From positions 372,001-436,000 of the forward strand of contig OZ023274.1 in assembly GCA_964007475.1 (NCBI GenBank): a DNA stretch of 64,000 nt, in the 5' to 3' direction. The DNA comes from Hybos culiciformis (taxonomy: Eukaryota; Arthropoda; Insecta; Diptera; Hybotidae). A program made the position numbers and the translations under genes. Under the pieces are notes generated by a model that was not told where the DNA came from, did not search any database, and saw nothing but the letters and a program-made list of their open reading frames with translations. Shown piece by piece: positions 21,269-34,400 of the stretch; positions within the stretch are counted from its first letter, which is position 1, and the number at the start of each line of letters is the position of its first letter.

Positions 21269-24200
21269 TTAAACATATTGATAATTATCTGTGGCCCTTA
21301 CAAGTGGCTCACGTTCAGCACACTTTTGCATATCAAAATATTCCATCCAATCAATTTTATTTGGTTTAAATATTCCAAAACACGAGCATTCCATGAAATC
21401 AATCAAATTTCGTAATGCACCACGATTAAAAGGTGATTTTCCATGATTTGATTGAAAATGACGATAACGGCCTCGATTCATTCGTTCATTAGTTGTCATA
21501 CCAAGACACACAACTTGATATGTTTGACAAATTGATAAAATTAGAACCCATGACAAATGTAAAAGGGCATTTAGCATAACCCAACCAATCCATGGATTAC
21601 AATTTCCAATTGCATTTAAATTTTGCCAAAAACCTGAAAAAGAAAAGAAAACGTAAAAAATGGCTAAAAGATTAAAATATAACTAAAACGAAAATCAAAA
21701 AAATAAGATGAACAATTTTAAAATTTAGCTTTCATTAATGAAAATACGTTAGAACGAAATTGTGAGCGGATTCAGCACTAGGATGATATTGATAAAACTA
21801 TACGTTTTTTATTTTAGAATGTTATTGGTTTTTATAATTGACAGATAACAAGCTTATCCGTATTATAAAAAAACTAACTTGGAAATGAAATTAAATTAAT
21901 GATGCTTATAGCAAAAAATATCCGGAAAAAAATTATTATTCCATTTTGATTAAAAATATTGCTATTTTAATCGTATTTTAACAATTGCGTTTGTCTCTAA
22001 TTTTTATCAATTTCATTTTTCGATATCACTTACCAGTTCGAACTTTGTTATTATAATTGATCCATTATTATTCCAATTTCATAAAACATAAAAAAAGATT
22101 TTAAGTGTATATATATATAAATAGTGAGTGTTTCCACAGAGATAAAATTATTATGTTATCGTCTGCTGAAAAATGAAACAATGTATAATGAAAAGTATAG
22201 TTTCGAGTAATTTGAGTTTAAAGATTTGAAAATTAAAAAAACGTATGCACATTTTAATCAACATTAAGAATATTGCAAAATAGTTGTTCTTATAAAATCG
22301 AGTACGAGGAATCGAATGCTATTATCTATAATGACGTATAAATATCATAAGTTGTTTCATTTTTCAGCAGACGTTATAAGTGCTCCACACGAAAATTTTT
22401 TGGGATAAAAATATTCTGAATAAAAATATTCCACAAGAATTTTGTAATTTAACGTCAAAAATATATTACATGTACATACTAACAAAATACATGTGGAATA
22501 TTTTTATTCACAATATTTTTGTTACAAAAACTTTTTCCGGGCAAGAACTTATAATTTGTCTTTGAAATTATATTTTATAAATTCTGATTGTATTGCCATA
22601 AACTTAATAACGTGACGCTTTGTAGCTTGATTGACTAAATTATAATTTATGTAATTTAACTATGTGTTTCTAGTGACATTTACTTTTGTTTAGCATAATT
22701 TTAAATTAATTGTATTTAATTGTATTTTTGAAACTCACTGAGCTCAAAATATATTGGATATTTTTCATAGATTTCTTTTCCATAGTCTGATTTTAAATAA
22801 TTTTCAAAACGAAACGATAAATTAAAAAAAAAAAATTAACTGTTAAAAATAAAGTGTTCGAACGTGAATTAAATTGATTGTATTGATATTTATCGAATAG
22901 AACAAGGTACTATTAAAGCAAAATAAATAGAATATAGAAGTCCAACATTTTCCGTGACTTTGTATTCCGTTAATTTTGGCGGCCTGATGAAAATTGTTTT
23001 TTCTTTCAGACAAATATTTCTAACATTAGTACAATATGTTAAACACATCTGATGGCAAAATCTTTTTTTAACAATTGTGCTATTTTTATTTCTCGTTTTA
23101 TTATTTTATTTCACGTTCGGGCACAATTATGAAATTGGCATTATCAAAATTTAATACAAACCATCGGCTAAAGTAACATTGCATTCGTTAACATAATAAC
23201 TAGCACCACCATATATCATCCAAGTGCACATAACCAATAAAAACCATAAAAATCCCATAAAATATTTATGATTATTTAATCCAATACAGTTGCCAACCTT
23301 AAAAATAAATAAATTAATATTTTAAATTAAAAGGAAAATTATTATACCCAAGGACAATGATGATCAAATCTGGCGACACAACGGTCACATACACTACAAT
23401 GTTTGGACCGTACTGGTCGTCTAACTAAACATGCTGAACAAAATGATGATGGATCAAATCCCGTACCCCCACATTCTGATAATTCGATAATGGTCTAAAA
23501 TAAATATAAATACCTATATATCATTTACAAAAACACAAATTTTAAAACAGGTTTACAAACATTAATTTAACAGAAATGTACGGATATCTAATACTAAATT
23601 AACCGTGTTATAATGTTAATCCTTAGCATTGAAGCTAATTATGAATCGAGAATCCGAATAAAATAAATGAAAAAAAAAAAAATAATTATTATAAAATTTA
23701 TGATTTTTTTGTAACTTTCACGTTTTAACTAAGCTACTAGGTTAGATCCAATAATCATACACAAATGATTTTACCCTAAATCTTTGTTCCTGAGTTGGCT
23801 TAATAACACCGGGATCACCTCTCCATGACTTTAAGAAACAAATCCACAGACCAATTGAACAAAATAAAAATATTATTGTTTCCATTGAATTGACGGCATC
23901 TTGAATATAAGCAAACCATGTTACATAAAACCATGCTTTAGTCGCTAAATATACACTTAAAGGAAGAAGGGCCATTAAATGATCGTCAAATAAAGTTCGT
24001 CCAATTGTATGGAAAATAGCGTAAAGGCATCCCAGCAAAAAAAATTTAATAATAAATAAAGTATTAATTGTTAAAACTAAGCCAACTAAATAGAATGCTA
24101 AAAATGGTGATCCAGCCATTGCCCACCATTTCATTCTTTTATCGGATTTTATTCTGCTCAAAAAACTTCTTCGTTGTGATTTTTGGTATTCATCTCGAAC

Positions 24201-25509
24201 ACGATCTGCAACTTTTTGATTTATCCATAAGGAACCAGATTGTGCTACTAACATACTAAGAGGTGTATCACCTCTTAAATTTGGTATATCTAAACTGGAT
24301 TTTCCTTTAATGACTAGAGTTGTAATTGCAGATGTGTTTCGTGCTAAAATAGCCCAATGTAATGCCGTATTGCCGTGCGTATGATCTACCGATGATGGAT
24401 TAGCACCTAATGTTAATAAAAGACGAACTGGATCCAGTGCACACACTTTCCATGAAGCCCACATTAAAGCTGTCATTCCACCTCTATCTTGAAGGTCTGA
24501 ATTGACGCCTCTTGCTAAAAAATAATAATTTATAAAAATTTACATTATTATGTTTTGTATGTTTTAGAAAATTTTTGTTTTTTACCTATAAAATATGCAA
24601 CCAATGCTGTGTGTCCAAATTGGGCTGCAATATGAATGCAGGAACAACCTTCAGCATCACGTAAAGACGGATCAGCGCCTGCTGCCATTAATAAGACAAC
24701 AGAGCCAAGATGACCTTGACGCGTTGCCCAATGTAACGGTGTAGCATTTAATTCGCCACCAATAGCATCAACAGCTGCATCTTTCTCCAAAAAATACTGA
24801 ATTATTTCTCTCCGATTATTAATAGCAGCCCAGTGTAATAAAGTTACAGTTTCATCGTCTGGCTGATTAACATTCCATCCAGCTTCAACTAGTTCTTTTA
24901 CCTAAAAATTGCAATAAAAATTTCAAGTTAATGTACTAAACATAGTACAAAACATGTATTTAAATGAGAATAAACACAATTAAGGTGACCAACGACAAGC
25001 GTTTTTATCGAGGAACAAAAAATTAGAAATTTTAAAACAGCAGTTTTTAAAGTGCCAAATTATTAAATTTATTTTCAACCACAATTATGTTATTATGTAA
25101 AAATAAAATAAAAATTACAAAAACTAAATAAATGTCAAATTGTTAATGAGCTTCGAGGAAAAATTATTAATTTAGTTTTCGTCTACGTCACTGAAAATTG
25201 TGTTCACTTCGGATATATCGATGTCGCTGTCGTTATCGTTTTCGTCCCAATTGTATTTACAGCTTTTTAAGTTTGTATTTTGTATTTTCGTAACATGTTC
25301 TTGTTTTTTTTTCTTTAAATAAGTTATGGATAATTCTCAGATTCTCTCAGAAATAAAAAAAAAACTCACTCGCAAAATTGCACCGTACTGAGTTGCCTTA
25401 ACAATATCAAAACCAGAATAATCTGGTTCAACTGGAGCAATAGGTGGTTCTTTTGATATAAGAGGCCCTCCGCCATTGCGATGATCGAACTCAGGCTCTG
25501 CGCAAGATC
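21269..25509 (-). CDS. Hip14: Palmitoyltransferase HIP14 / ZDHHC17 (first exon not found)
   Basis: Six exons on the minus strand join in frame: 25370-25509, 24586-24901, 23775-24514, 23348-23494, 23162-23297 and 21269-21633, giving 613 residues from a 3' splice site (human protein 632). Only the short first coding exon is missing, because the first exon here starts inside a codon. HIP14 is an S-acyltransferase of Golgi and synaptic vesicle membranes that palmitoylates proteins such as SNAP25 and CSP. Ankyrin repeats fill roughly residues 35-265 ([44 protein letters not shown]). Transmembrane helices surround the cysteine-rich domain with [16 protein letters not shown] and the catalytic DHHC within FDHHCPW. 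The C-terminus has the TTNERMN motif (TTxE type) and ends NYQYV, close to the family end YQLV. The donor after 23162 (GTTTGT) is weaker than the others. Confidence 0.9.
25172..25336 (-). other. 54-codon acidic open frame inside HIP14 intron
   Basis: The frame contains [12 protein letters not shown] and [19 protein letters not shown] before a stop, with a lysine-rich first half. The composition looks like the C-terminal tail of a protein rather than random AT-rich intron. It lies between two HIP14 exons but cannot be spliced in frame to the upstream exon, which ends only about 35 bp away. It may be a relic of an inserted gene or element. I do not recognise it. Confidence 0.2.
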
Positions 25510-26914
25510 CTAAAAAAAAAATAATATAATAGGGGTATTAAAAACTTAAAAAAAAACGAAAACTTTAAATTTTAATTAATCTTTCTTTTTAAATGATTTC
25601 AGTCACAGCTCAGCGATTAAAGATATTTAGGTAATCTCGTACAATTATCTGAAAATAATTCTTCCGTTGACATTTCATTTTGATAGATAGTAGGTAGATA
25701 TTTTAGATAGGTGGGCACCTAGTTTTTTAGATTATGTGTATGGGTTAAACCTTTTGTTTCAAAAACAAATTATACTGAGGACAAAGGTGGGTATTAAGAA
25801 CCTACCTACTTTCTTACTCTAGTTTAACCTTTGACCAAGAAATTATTTCTAGTCACAGTTACAGAATTGGATACCGGTACCTATAATAATATTATCTTCT
25901 AATCTAATGCGACATAAAATTTGATTGTAAGATTCTGAAAAAAAAAAATTTTTTTTTGGGTCGATCAACTTTTAACCACCAACCAAGGACAAACATATGT
26001 CATCAATTTTGGGAAAAATAAAATATTTATATTTTTCTTATTTTGGAAAATTTACCAGTTGTCGCTGCGTTACACGCACTTTTGTACATAATATCGTTCC
26101 AAAAATTTTCAAACCAAACCTAAATTTTGCTAATTTTTTTTATTTTCTTCCTTCTTTAAGTCTGAAGTTTTTCACTTATTTTTTAATTCCTAATTTAATT
26201 GATTTATTTTTTATTTTGATTTTATTTAAATTTTGATTATAAATTTTATTTTCCATTTATTATTTAGTTTTTTTTTTTTTTTAATTTGCCAATTTAAACT
26301 TTTTTTATTGAAAATTCGACATGCTCCGTCCGTGAAATGGGTTTTTTTTTATGGTTCAGCAGGAGCAGGAATTATTTTTTTTATTTAATTTAATGAAATC
26401 TGTCTGAAGGAAGTGGAGATGGTTTTAATTTACGAATAATTTTTATGAATTCATTGAATTTAGAATGAAAATGTTTATAATTCAGTTTTTCTTAAAGGAA
26501 AGTATTTTTATTAAATTTTGATGAAAAATCGAAAAAAATAATGAAAATTACGATGTCGATGAGGAAAAATCTTTTTTTTTTTTTGCAAATTACAAAAATT
26601 TTCTTTCAAATATTTTTCATCAGCTGTCAAATTTTTTTGTAGCTTTCTTTATGTACGAATAAATACTAAAGGAAGAGTAAATCAAGCTCTAGAAGGAAGT
26701 ATCTCTCTGACATATGTAAGTGAGACCAATCATTAACAGTACAGGGTGTTTTATATAATATCACAATATTTTTTTTCACTATTTTAGATTTTTTGTTTCC
26801 ACACACCTTTGAGGTAAAAAAATAGTTCCGATTTGCCCTTTTTTCGCGAATTCGGAAGCAAAAAAACCCCTAGGGGTTTGAGGGAGGCGACAGCATAACA
26901 GCATAACAGGGCCA

Positions 26915-27046
26915 TTCAGCATAACAGGGCCATATCTCTGAAACCCGAAACTATTTTTGGATTTGGAGTTTACGGCGCCTTTACCCCCTCAACAAGTTTC
27001 AGCCAAATCAGGCTTGCACACGTAAACTTCACTTACGCCTAGAGAA
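26915..27046 (+). repeat. Diverged arm of a foldback-type element
   Basis: The block has, in the same order as 43378-43507, GGCCATATCT with GAAAC, then ACCCCCT with CAAGTTTCAGCC, then GTAAACTTCACTTACGCC (there ATAAACTGCACTTACGCC). I infer a diverged half copy of the family of foldback element 2. No matching inverted arm or target duplication was found. Confidence 0.5.
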
Positions 27047-27700
27047 ATTTTTGGAATCCATTGAAATAAAAATAATTTTACACCTAACCTAATCCGATTC
27101 CTCTGACTAACATTTGATTTAAAAAAATTAAGCTAATTACTCTGTATATTTTCTTGACTGACATTTTGGTGCACTTTTTTTTATGTCAAATATTTAAAAA
27201 TATGGAAGTAATTTGAAATCTGAAGCGAGCTAGCCGACGCGAAGATCTGAAGAACTTTAGTTTGAATAAAAGTTCAACTCGCCGATTCAAAAATTTTCAA
27301 ATCAGAAAATTTAATTCGAAAATAAAAAATTAGGTATATTTTTAATTATTTTTTTACTTTAAACGGGTCTTTAAATTTATGAAATATTATTTTTCGTCTA
27401 AACTGGAAGCAATTTGTGAATTCCTATTTTAAAATTGAGTTGATTTTAGCCGGTTGTTTAAGTCGCTATTGCACAGATTGCTCCAATAAACTAATTTGCT
27501 CGCCAACTGACATTTTGGGCCAAAAAAAACATACGTGAAGTACGTCAACGTTTATAGTATAAAGAAAGGAATTTCTTCATCCATATATACAACATCCTTG
27601 TTCTTTATAAATGGATAAAAAACCTCTATTTTAAGAAATTGAAGAAAAAAAACAACAGGGATGAGATAATTTTTTTTGGTACGGAGAATATGTTTTATAA

Positions 27701-28070
27701 GCGAGTCACACTACAACAAAAAAGCCACTACTCATGGTGGCTTTTTAAAATGCGTTCACACTTGCACTTTTTTGTTTTTTTCTTTTTTTTTTCTCTTTTT
27801 CTAATATCTTTTTCCTTTTTTTTCGTGAATTTTTTTGTTTTTTTTTTTTATTTTTTGACAAAAAAATGCCACCAACTTCTTAAAAGTATGCAATTGTTAG
27901 TTTATTTTTTTCTCACAGAGCTCATTTGTAATTTGATCCCTGATTTTCTAGTGGCTTTTTGAAAAGCCATAGCTTTTTCTTCTTTTTTTTGTATGGAAAA
28001 AGCCACAAAACAGCCACAACGATGATAGCTTTTTCAAAAAGCCATTAAAAATCCGAAGTGTGACAGCCTT
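27701..28070. repeat. Palindromic repeat element with GTGGCTTTTT units
   Basis: The outer ends GCGAGTCACACT and AGTGTGACAGCC are imperfect inverted repeats. Inside, AAAAAGCCAC and GTGGCTTTTT occur several times in both orientations, including a tight hairpin around ACTACTCATG at about 27720. This is the form of a non-autonomous DNA element. I could not establish a target duplication. Confidence 0.45.
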
Positions 28071-28480
28071 ATTAATTTTCTGTTCATCATTCGTCTGACC
28101 CACACAAAAAAGACACCCTAGAACTATTAATCACCCCACTATTCGAAGCTGAAGTAATGAAATTATTCGAGTCCTCACTACGGAAATGGGGTTGTGGCTC
28201 TAACAACAGTTTTTCCGATTTTGGAAGTCTGGCACCTCTCTATAATTCCGTTTTAATTTCAGCAATCTGGTAACGCTAATTTAAAACTACTAAAAAAAAT
28301 TGATTTTTTTGAAAGGCGCGAAAAAAGGCGAAATTTTAGCATCCAATTTTTTAATTTTTAATTCTATTCTAAGTCCAAGAACAAAATTGGAGAAAAAATT
28401 TTTTTTTCACAATTTATTGAATTATAATTGTGATTTTTTAAAAAAAATAAATAAAATAAAACTAACAAATATTGGAAATA

Positions 28481-31400
28481 ATGAATAAATTCATAACAAA
28501 ACGTAAGGCTAATGGATTTACAAGTCCATCGAATTCCAGTGCTCCAATGTCAAAGAAACCACGGTAAGAAATTTTAATTGAGTTAAAAAATAATGCAAGG
28601 CTAAAGCCCGACACCAGGCTTTCTTTAAATGTCAGTTTGACAGTTTAAATGGGTAGGTACTTACCCACAAAAAAGTACCTAGTCATGAATGATATGACTT
28701 GTGAGTGCGGCTGTGGATCTTAAATGGTATTAATTGACGAAATTTAAAGAAAGCTTTTCCTTTTGATGTTTATTCATGTGAATTCATACACATCTCTTCT
28801 AGTTTACCGGGTGAAACCCAATTCTTCTTATTTTGAATAAATAATTTTTTTTTTTTAGAAATTTTGATGAAGATGACGATGATTTTGCTCCAAATGGATT
28901 TGAAGCTGAACTTGCTGCCCTCGAAGCCGCTGAAGATTTGGATAAGTCACTGTTGATGGGAGAGGGCCCAGAAAATCAACAAACAAGTGTCAAATGGAGT
29001 CGGCCTAATCCACCCGACTTGAATCCATTAAAAGATTCTTTAATATTTCAACAAATCGATATTGAAAATTATACAGGACATCCGATTTCTGGAATGCCTG
29101 GTTCCCAATTAGCTCCTGTACCAATTGTTCGTATGTTTGGCATAACTATGGAGGGAAACTCTGTGTGCTGTCATGTACATGGTTTTTGCCCCTACATGTA
29201 CATTGGAGCTCCAAAGGGTTTTGAATCCAAACATTGTCAATCATTTCGTGAAGCTCTGGATAAAGTTGTTTTAGCTGATATGCGCTCTAATAAGGATAAT
29301 TTGCAGGAAGCTGTATTAGAGGTTGAAATTGTAATGAAACAATCAATAATGGGTTATCATGGCGAAGTCCATTATCCATTTATTAAAATAACAATGGCAT
29401 TGCCACGCCTGCTGGCAGCAGCTAAAAGAATTCTTGAACGCGAAGTTATCTACAAAGAATTTGATTTTCAAGATTGTCGAGCGTATGAAAATAATATTGA
29501 TTTTGATATTCGTTTTATGGTTGACAATAAGGTAGTTGGTTGTTCTTGGATTGAATTGCCTCCAGGAAGTTGGAGGCTAAGGAAGAAAAATGAAAAACCT
29601 TATCCAGAATCACGTTCCCAAATTGAAGTGGATATAGCCTATGATAAGTTTATTGCTCACGAACCAGAAGGAGATTGGGCACGGGTTGCACCATTCCGAA
29701 TTTTATCATTTGATATAGAATGCGCTGGACGCAAAGGAATTTTTCCAGAAGCAAAACAAGATCCAGTTATTCAAATTGCCAATATGTGTATTCGACAAGG
29801 AGAACAAGAGCCATTTTTACGAAATGTATTCACTTTGAAAAAATGTGCGCCTATTGTTGGCTCTCAAGTTCTAAGCTATGAAAAAGAAACGGTAAGATTT
29901 TTATAGAAATTGCAATAAATTAAAAATTTAATTCTTTATTATCTTTTTGAAGCAATTATTGGAAGCTTGGGCTGATTTCATTCGAGAAGTTGATCCAGAT
30001 ATTTTAACGGGTTATAATATTAATAATTTCGATGTCCCATATTTATTGGAACGTGCACATCATTTGAAAGTGAAAAATTTCGAATATTTAGGAAGAATAA
30101 AAAATATTCGTTCTGTAATCAAAGACCAAGTGTTGCAATCAAAACAAATGGGTCGTCGAGAAAATAAGTATGTTAATTTTGAAGGTCGAGTACCATTTGA
30201 TTTATTGTTTGTTTTGTTACGTGATTACAAGCTTCGTTCTTATACTTTGAATGCGGTAAGTTATCATTTTTTGCAAGAACAAAAAGAGGATGTTCATCAT
30301 AGTATGATAAGCGACTTACAAAATGGTGATGAACAAACTAGACGTCGTTTAGCTATGTACTGCTTAAAAGATTCATATTTACCAATACGTTTGTTAAATA
30401 AACTTATGTGTATTGTTAATTACATGGAAATGGCACGTGTAACTGGTGTTCCCCTTGAATCTCTGCTCACACGAGGGCAACAAATTAAAGTTTTAAGTCA
30501 GTTATTGAGAAAGGCAGGCTCAAAAGGTTTTATTATGCCATCATATCAATCAAAAGCTGCTGAAGATCAATACGAGGGTGCAACTGTTATTGAACCAAAA
30601 CGAGGTTATTATGCTGATCCAATTACAACATTAGATTTTGCATCTCTGTATCCCAGTATTATGATGGCTCATAATTTATGCTATACCACATTAATTCAAC
30701 CAGGGAAAAAATTGAAGTAGGTTTGCATAAATATTTTCCCTTTGTTTCACAAGCTTTCAGTAATGTCGATTTCATTTACTCATTTATCTCATTTAAAATA
30801 CGTTTTTAATTGCTTTGATAATCTATATTTTCTTTTTTTTTGTACAATGAATTTATTTATTTACTTTAATTAATCCTAATACATAAATGCATTAAGGTTA
30901 CAATTTTTAGTGCACTCAGTAATTTGGACCATATGGCACTTTTAAGTACATGAGCCTTAAATTTGAAATAACTTGTATTTTATATTTATATTTACAATGT
31001 TGAGTTACAATTTTACATGTTTTATGTTCTTACAGTACTCTACCTTGTTTGGTTACCATTTATTTTTGGAGTTTTGTTTTCACATGAGTTTAAAATTTTA
31101 TTCTACACAAATTTTTTTTTTTTTAAATAAAATAAATTTTATAATTTCCAATTTAACATTCTTTCAAAAAAAATTGTAAACGATTTCTTATTATAAATTG
31201 GTACAATGCAAGTTAAATATTTACAGAGATATGTAAAAAAAATAAATTTAAATATTAAATTTTCTTTAAATTTAAAATTTAATAAAAACGAGGTACCATG
31301 ACCTCGACCAACATTGCAATAGGAAAATTCACAGCATGATGTGCATGCATATAATTTTGTTCTCTCTCCAATAACAATACAACCGGATTCACAGTTAACA

Positions 31401-34400
31401 GCACATTTACGTTCTAATGACCACATTTTGGCACTACTTGTTGAATTTTCATTGCTAGTTGTATAGGAAAATCTTTTAATCTAGAAAATAAAGGATTGTT
31501 AAAAAATAATAATTATATTATTTTCGCAAGCGGATACCAGTCTTCATGCAATTAAATTGTTTTTTTCGTTTAGTTTGTTTTTAGTTTAACTTAACAGTTG
31601 GTTCAGAATTTGGCGGCAAAATATATATACGTTAAGGTTTTTCTTAACGACTCGATGATTCAATATTTACAAAATTTACTTATTTATTTTTTTTCCTAAG
31701 TCTTACCATGCACATATATTCATTTTGTTCACATTTTTCTGTCATATTTGTTGCCTTAGCTGTTGTATAATTAATTGGCAAATCAACACAAGAATCACCT
31801 TCTATCATTGTATGACATTTATAACAACTTAAATTATTTATTTTTTCTTGCGCTTGTTGCGTCTTATGTACCTGGGATGTCAAATATTGCCCATTACCCA
31901 CTGAAATTTCAAGTTAGAATAAATAGGTATATTCTTTTTTAGCACATCCATTTTTATTTTTTAATGTGAAATGTATTTATTTATTTATTTATACTACTAA
32001 AAATAAAAAAATTGTGAAAAATTAGTATATTTACAAAACCCTCGACAACTGTGGTCATTATGGGTAGCTTTGGGAAATGTATTATTTGTTCATCTGTTCG
32101 TCTATCGCGCATTAAAATGCTTATTATTATTAAACTACCAGGCCGAGTGCCGGAGATAGAAGCTCTTAATTTAATTATTATCATAATACATTTATATAAA
32201 TTTATATAAATGAATAAGTCGAACATTTTAGACTGAGGGTTGAAAGTGGATTTTCAGTATATAAATAGAGATGCGGATAAAATTTTTAATTTTAACATTG
32301 AAAACGGGATCCATACTTCATTTATGAGGTGTACTATCCTATATTTTTTATTAGATTTAAAAAATTAAATTCAATATCGACCTATTGATTGAATATTTAC
32401 ATATTTGTACTCTTCAAATAGAAAAAAAATCAGGTTTATTTTTTAAAAGTTATTTATCCCTCTTTTTCACTTATAATAAAATGTTTACAAAACAAAAAAA
32501 AAAAAATTTAAGTGGAATTATTTTTTCTAAAATATTTAATAATATTTTAAGCACCCATTACTGGAATAAAAACTTAAAATGTTTTCAAAAATAACAAATT
32601 TAAATTTACAATGTTTGTTAAATATCAAAACAAAATCAAAACAAAAGATATTAATTCAATTAACTACTTTAATAATCTATCTAAAGTTTCTGGAAGTTTC
32701 CAGATCACATATAAACTATGACAATTTATTAAACCTGAAGGCAGGTTATAAAATTAGTTATAATTTTTGTAAGTTTTTCTTAGAACAGAATTAGTTAAAG
32801 CAGAATGACGCATTATTTAGATCAAAATTTCCAAGACTTATTAATTCATTCTCCAATCTCTTTGTTTTCGAATACCTACCAATAGTTACTTCAATATTTG
32901 GAATATTTTTTTTTTAATTTAATATAAAATACATTTAAAAAGATAATAAGTATTCGCTATTTTGAGTATCTCATGTCTGATATAAACAAATTAATTAAAC
33001 GGACCACCCATTGAACAAAAAGAAAAGGGCTAAATTGTGCCATGAGTGAACAAAAAGATTTGGAGATAGATTTATTGGAAAATTGATATTTTTGTTGGGA
33101 TTTTTTTAATTTTTAAAAAGCCGAAACTTCCTTAATTTTGTATGTAGGTAGTTAAAAAAACTCAATGATTCAATTGCCAAATATTTTTCATATCATTTCA
33201 CATTATAAACACTAAACAGTATACAATAGGATAGTAAAAAAAATAAATTCTCATAAATCTATTTTTTTTAAAGTTTTTTATAAATTTATTCAAAAAAAAA
33301 AATTCACTGTTACATAAATTGCAATCAAATTTTTTAAGTTTTTTATGTATTTATTTATTTATTGATTTTTTCAATATTTTTTAACTATGCAACGATTTTA
33401 ATTTTTATTATATAAAAATATAATACAAGTACATTTTGTTTCAAACCTGATATTAAAATCATTGAAATGAAAGCATTTACAAATATTTGAATCATTTTTA
33501 GACGTTTTATTAATTTTTTTTTTACATTATTATATATAGAACTTTTTTTTGCGAATTTAAAAATTTTAATTATTATTTTCTTTTAAACTGCAACATTGGT
33601 TAGTAGGTCATCTTCCACTCTTAAATAGACCATTCTTTGACATTAAATAAGCTTGCGCATAAGAGAAGAAAATATCTTTGTTGTAAGTATAGTAAAAATT
33701 ATTTGATAAAAAAACAGGATACATTAATTTTTTTTGGATTCCGCTAGACGCTAGAGCATTAAATTATTAAATTATACTTTTGTGAAACTGAAACTTTTAA
33801 TCTTTTTATTTATAACTGATAAAATTTATATTTACTTTTTGATAATATTTTTAGTTAAAAAAAAATATTTAATCCTTATTTATTTTGTTTTAAATTTTTT
33901 TTTGAATAATTAACAGTATTCCAGAAGAAAATCTCACCCGAACACCGGCAAATAATGTGTTTATTAAAGACAATGTTCGAAAAGGTTTGCTGCCAGAAAT
34001 TTTGGAAGCTTTATTATCGGCGCGAAAACGTGCTAAAAATGATTTAAAAATTGAAACAGATCCATTTAAACGTTCAGTTCTCGATGGTCGTCAACTAGCA
34101 TTAAAAATATCTGCAAACTCTGTATACGGTTTTACTGGGGCTCAAGTTGGTAAATTACCATGTTTGGAAATATCTGGGTCTGTTACTGCATACGGTCGAA
34201 CAATGATTGAAAGAACAAAAAATGAAGTTGAATCTCATTACACACGAGCAAATGGTTATGAGAATGATGCAGTTGTCATTTATGGTGATACAGATTCTGT
34301 AATGGTTAATTTTGGTGTTAAGACATTAGAACGTAGCATGGAATTGGGAAAAGAGGCAGCTGAATTAATTAGTGCAAAATTTGTTAAACCAATTAAATTG

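Larger units (their letters stand above)
25510..28480. other. Intergenic region between HIP14 and POLD1
   Basis: The two genes diverge from this 3 kb region, which should hold the HIP14 first exon and both promoters. I could not find a convincing HIP14 start exon. The region contains a repeat relic at 26915-27046 and a palindromic element at 27701-28070. The word TAGGTACCTA-like occurs repeatedly near 25690-25880. Confidence 0.5.

Noticed and set aside
20619..21276. Open frames that cross the run of Ns
   Set aside because: Unknown bases contain no stops, so the frames are artefacts of the assembly gap.
25172..25336. Acidic frame as an alternative HIP14 exon
   Set aside because: The upstream HIP14 exon ends about 35 bp away, too short for an intron, and no acceptor gives the right phase.
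27639..27962. 107-codon frame with long phenylalanine runs
   Set aside because: It is a translation of poly-T and hairpin sequence in a repeat element, with no domain or splice context.
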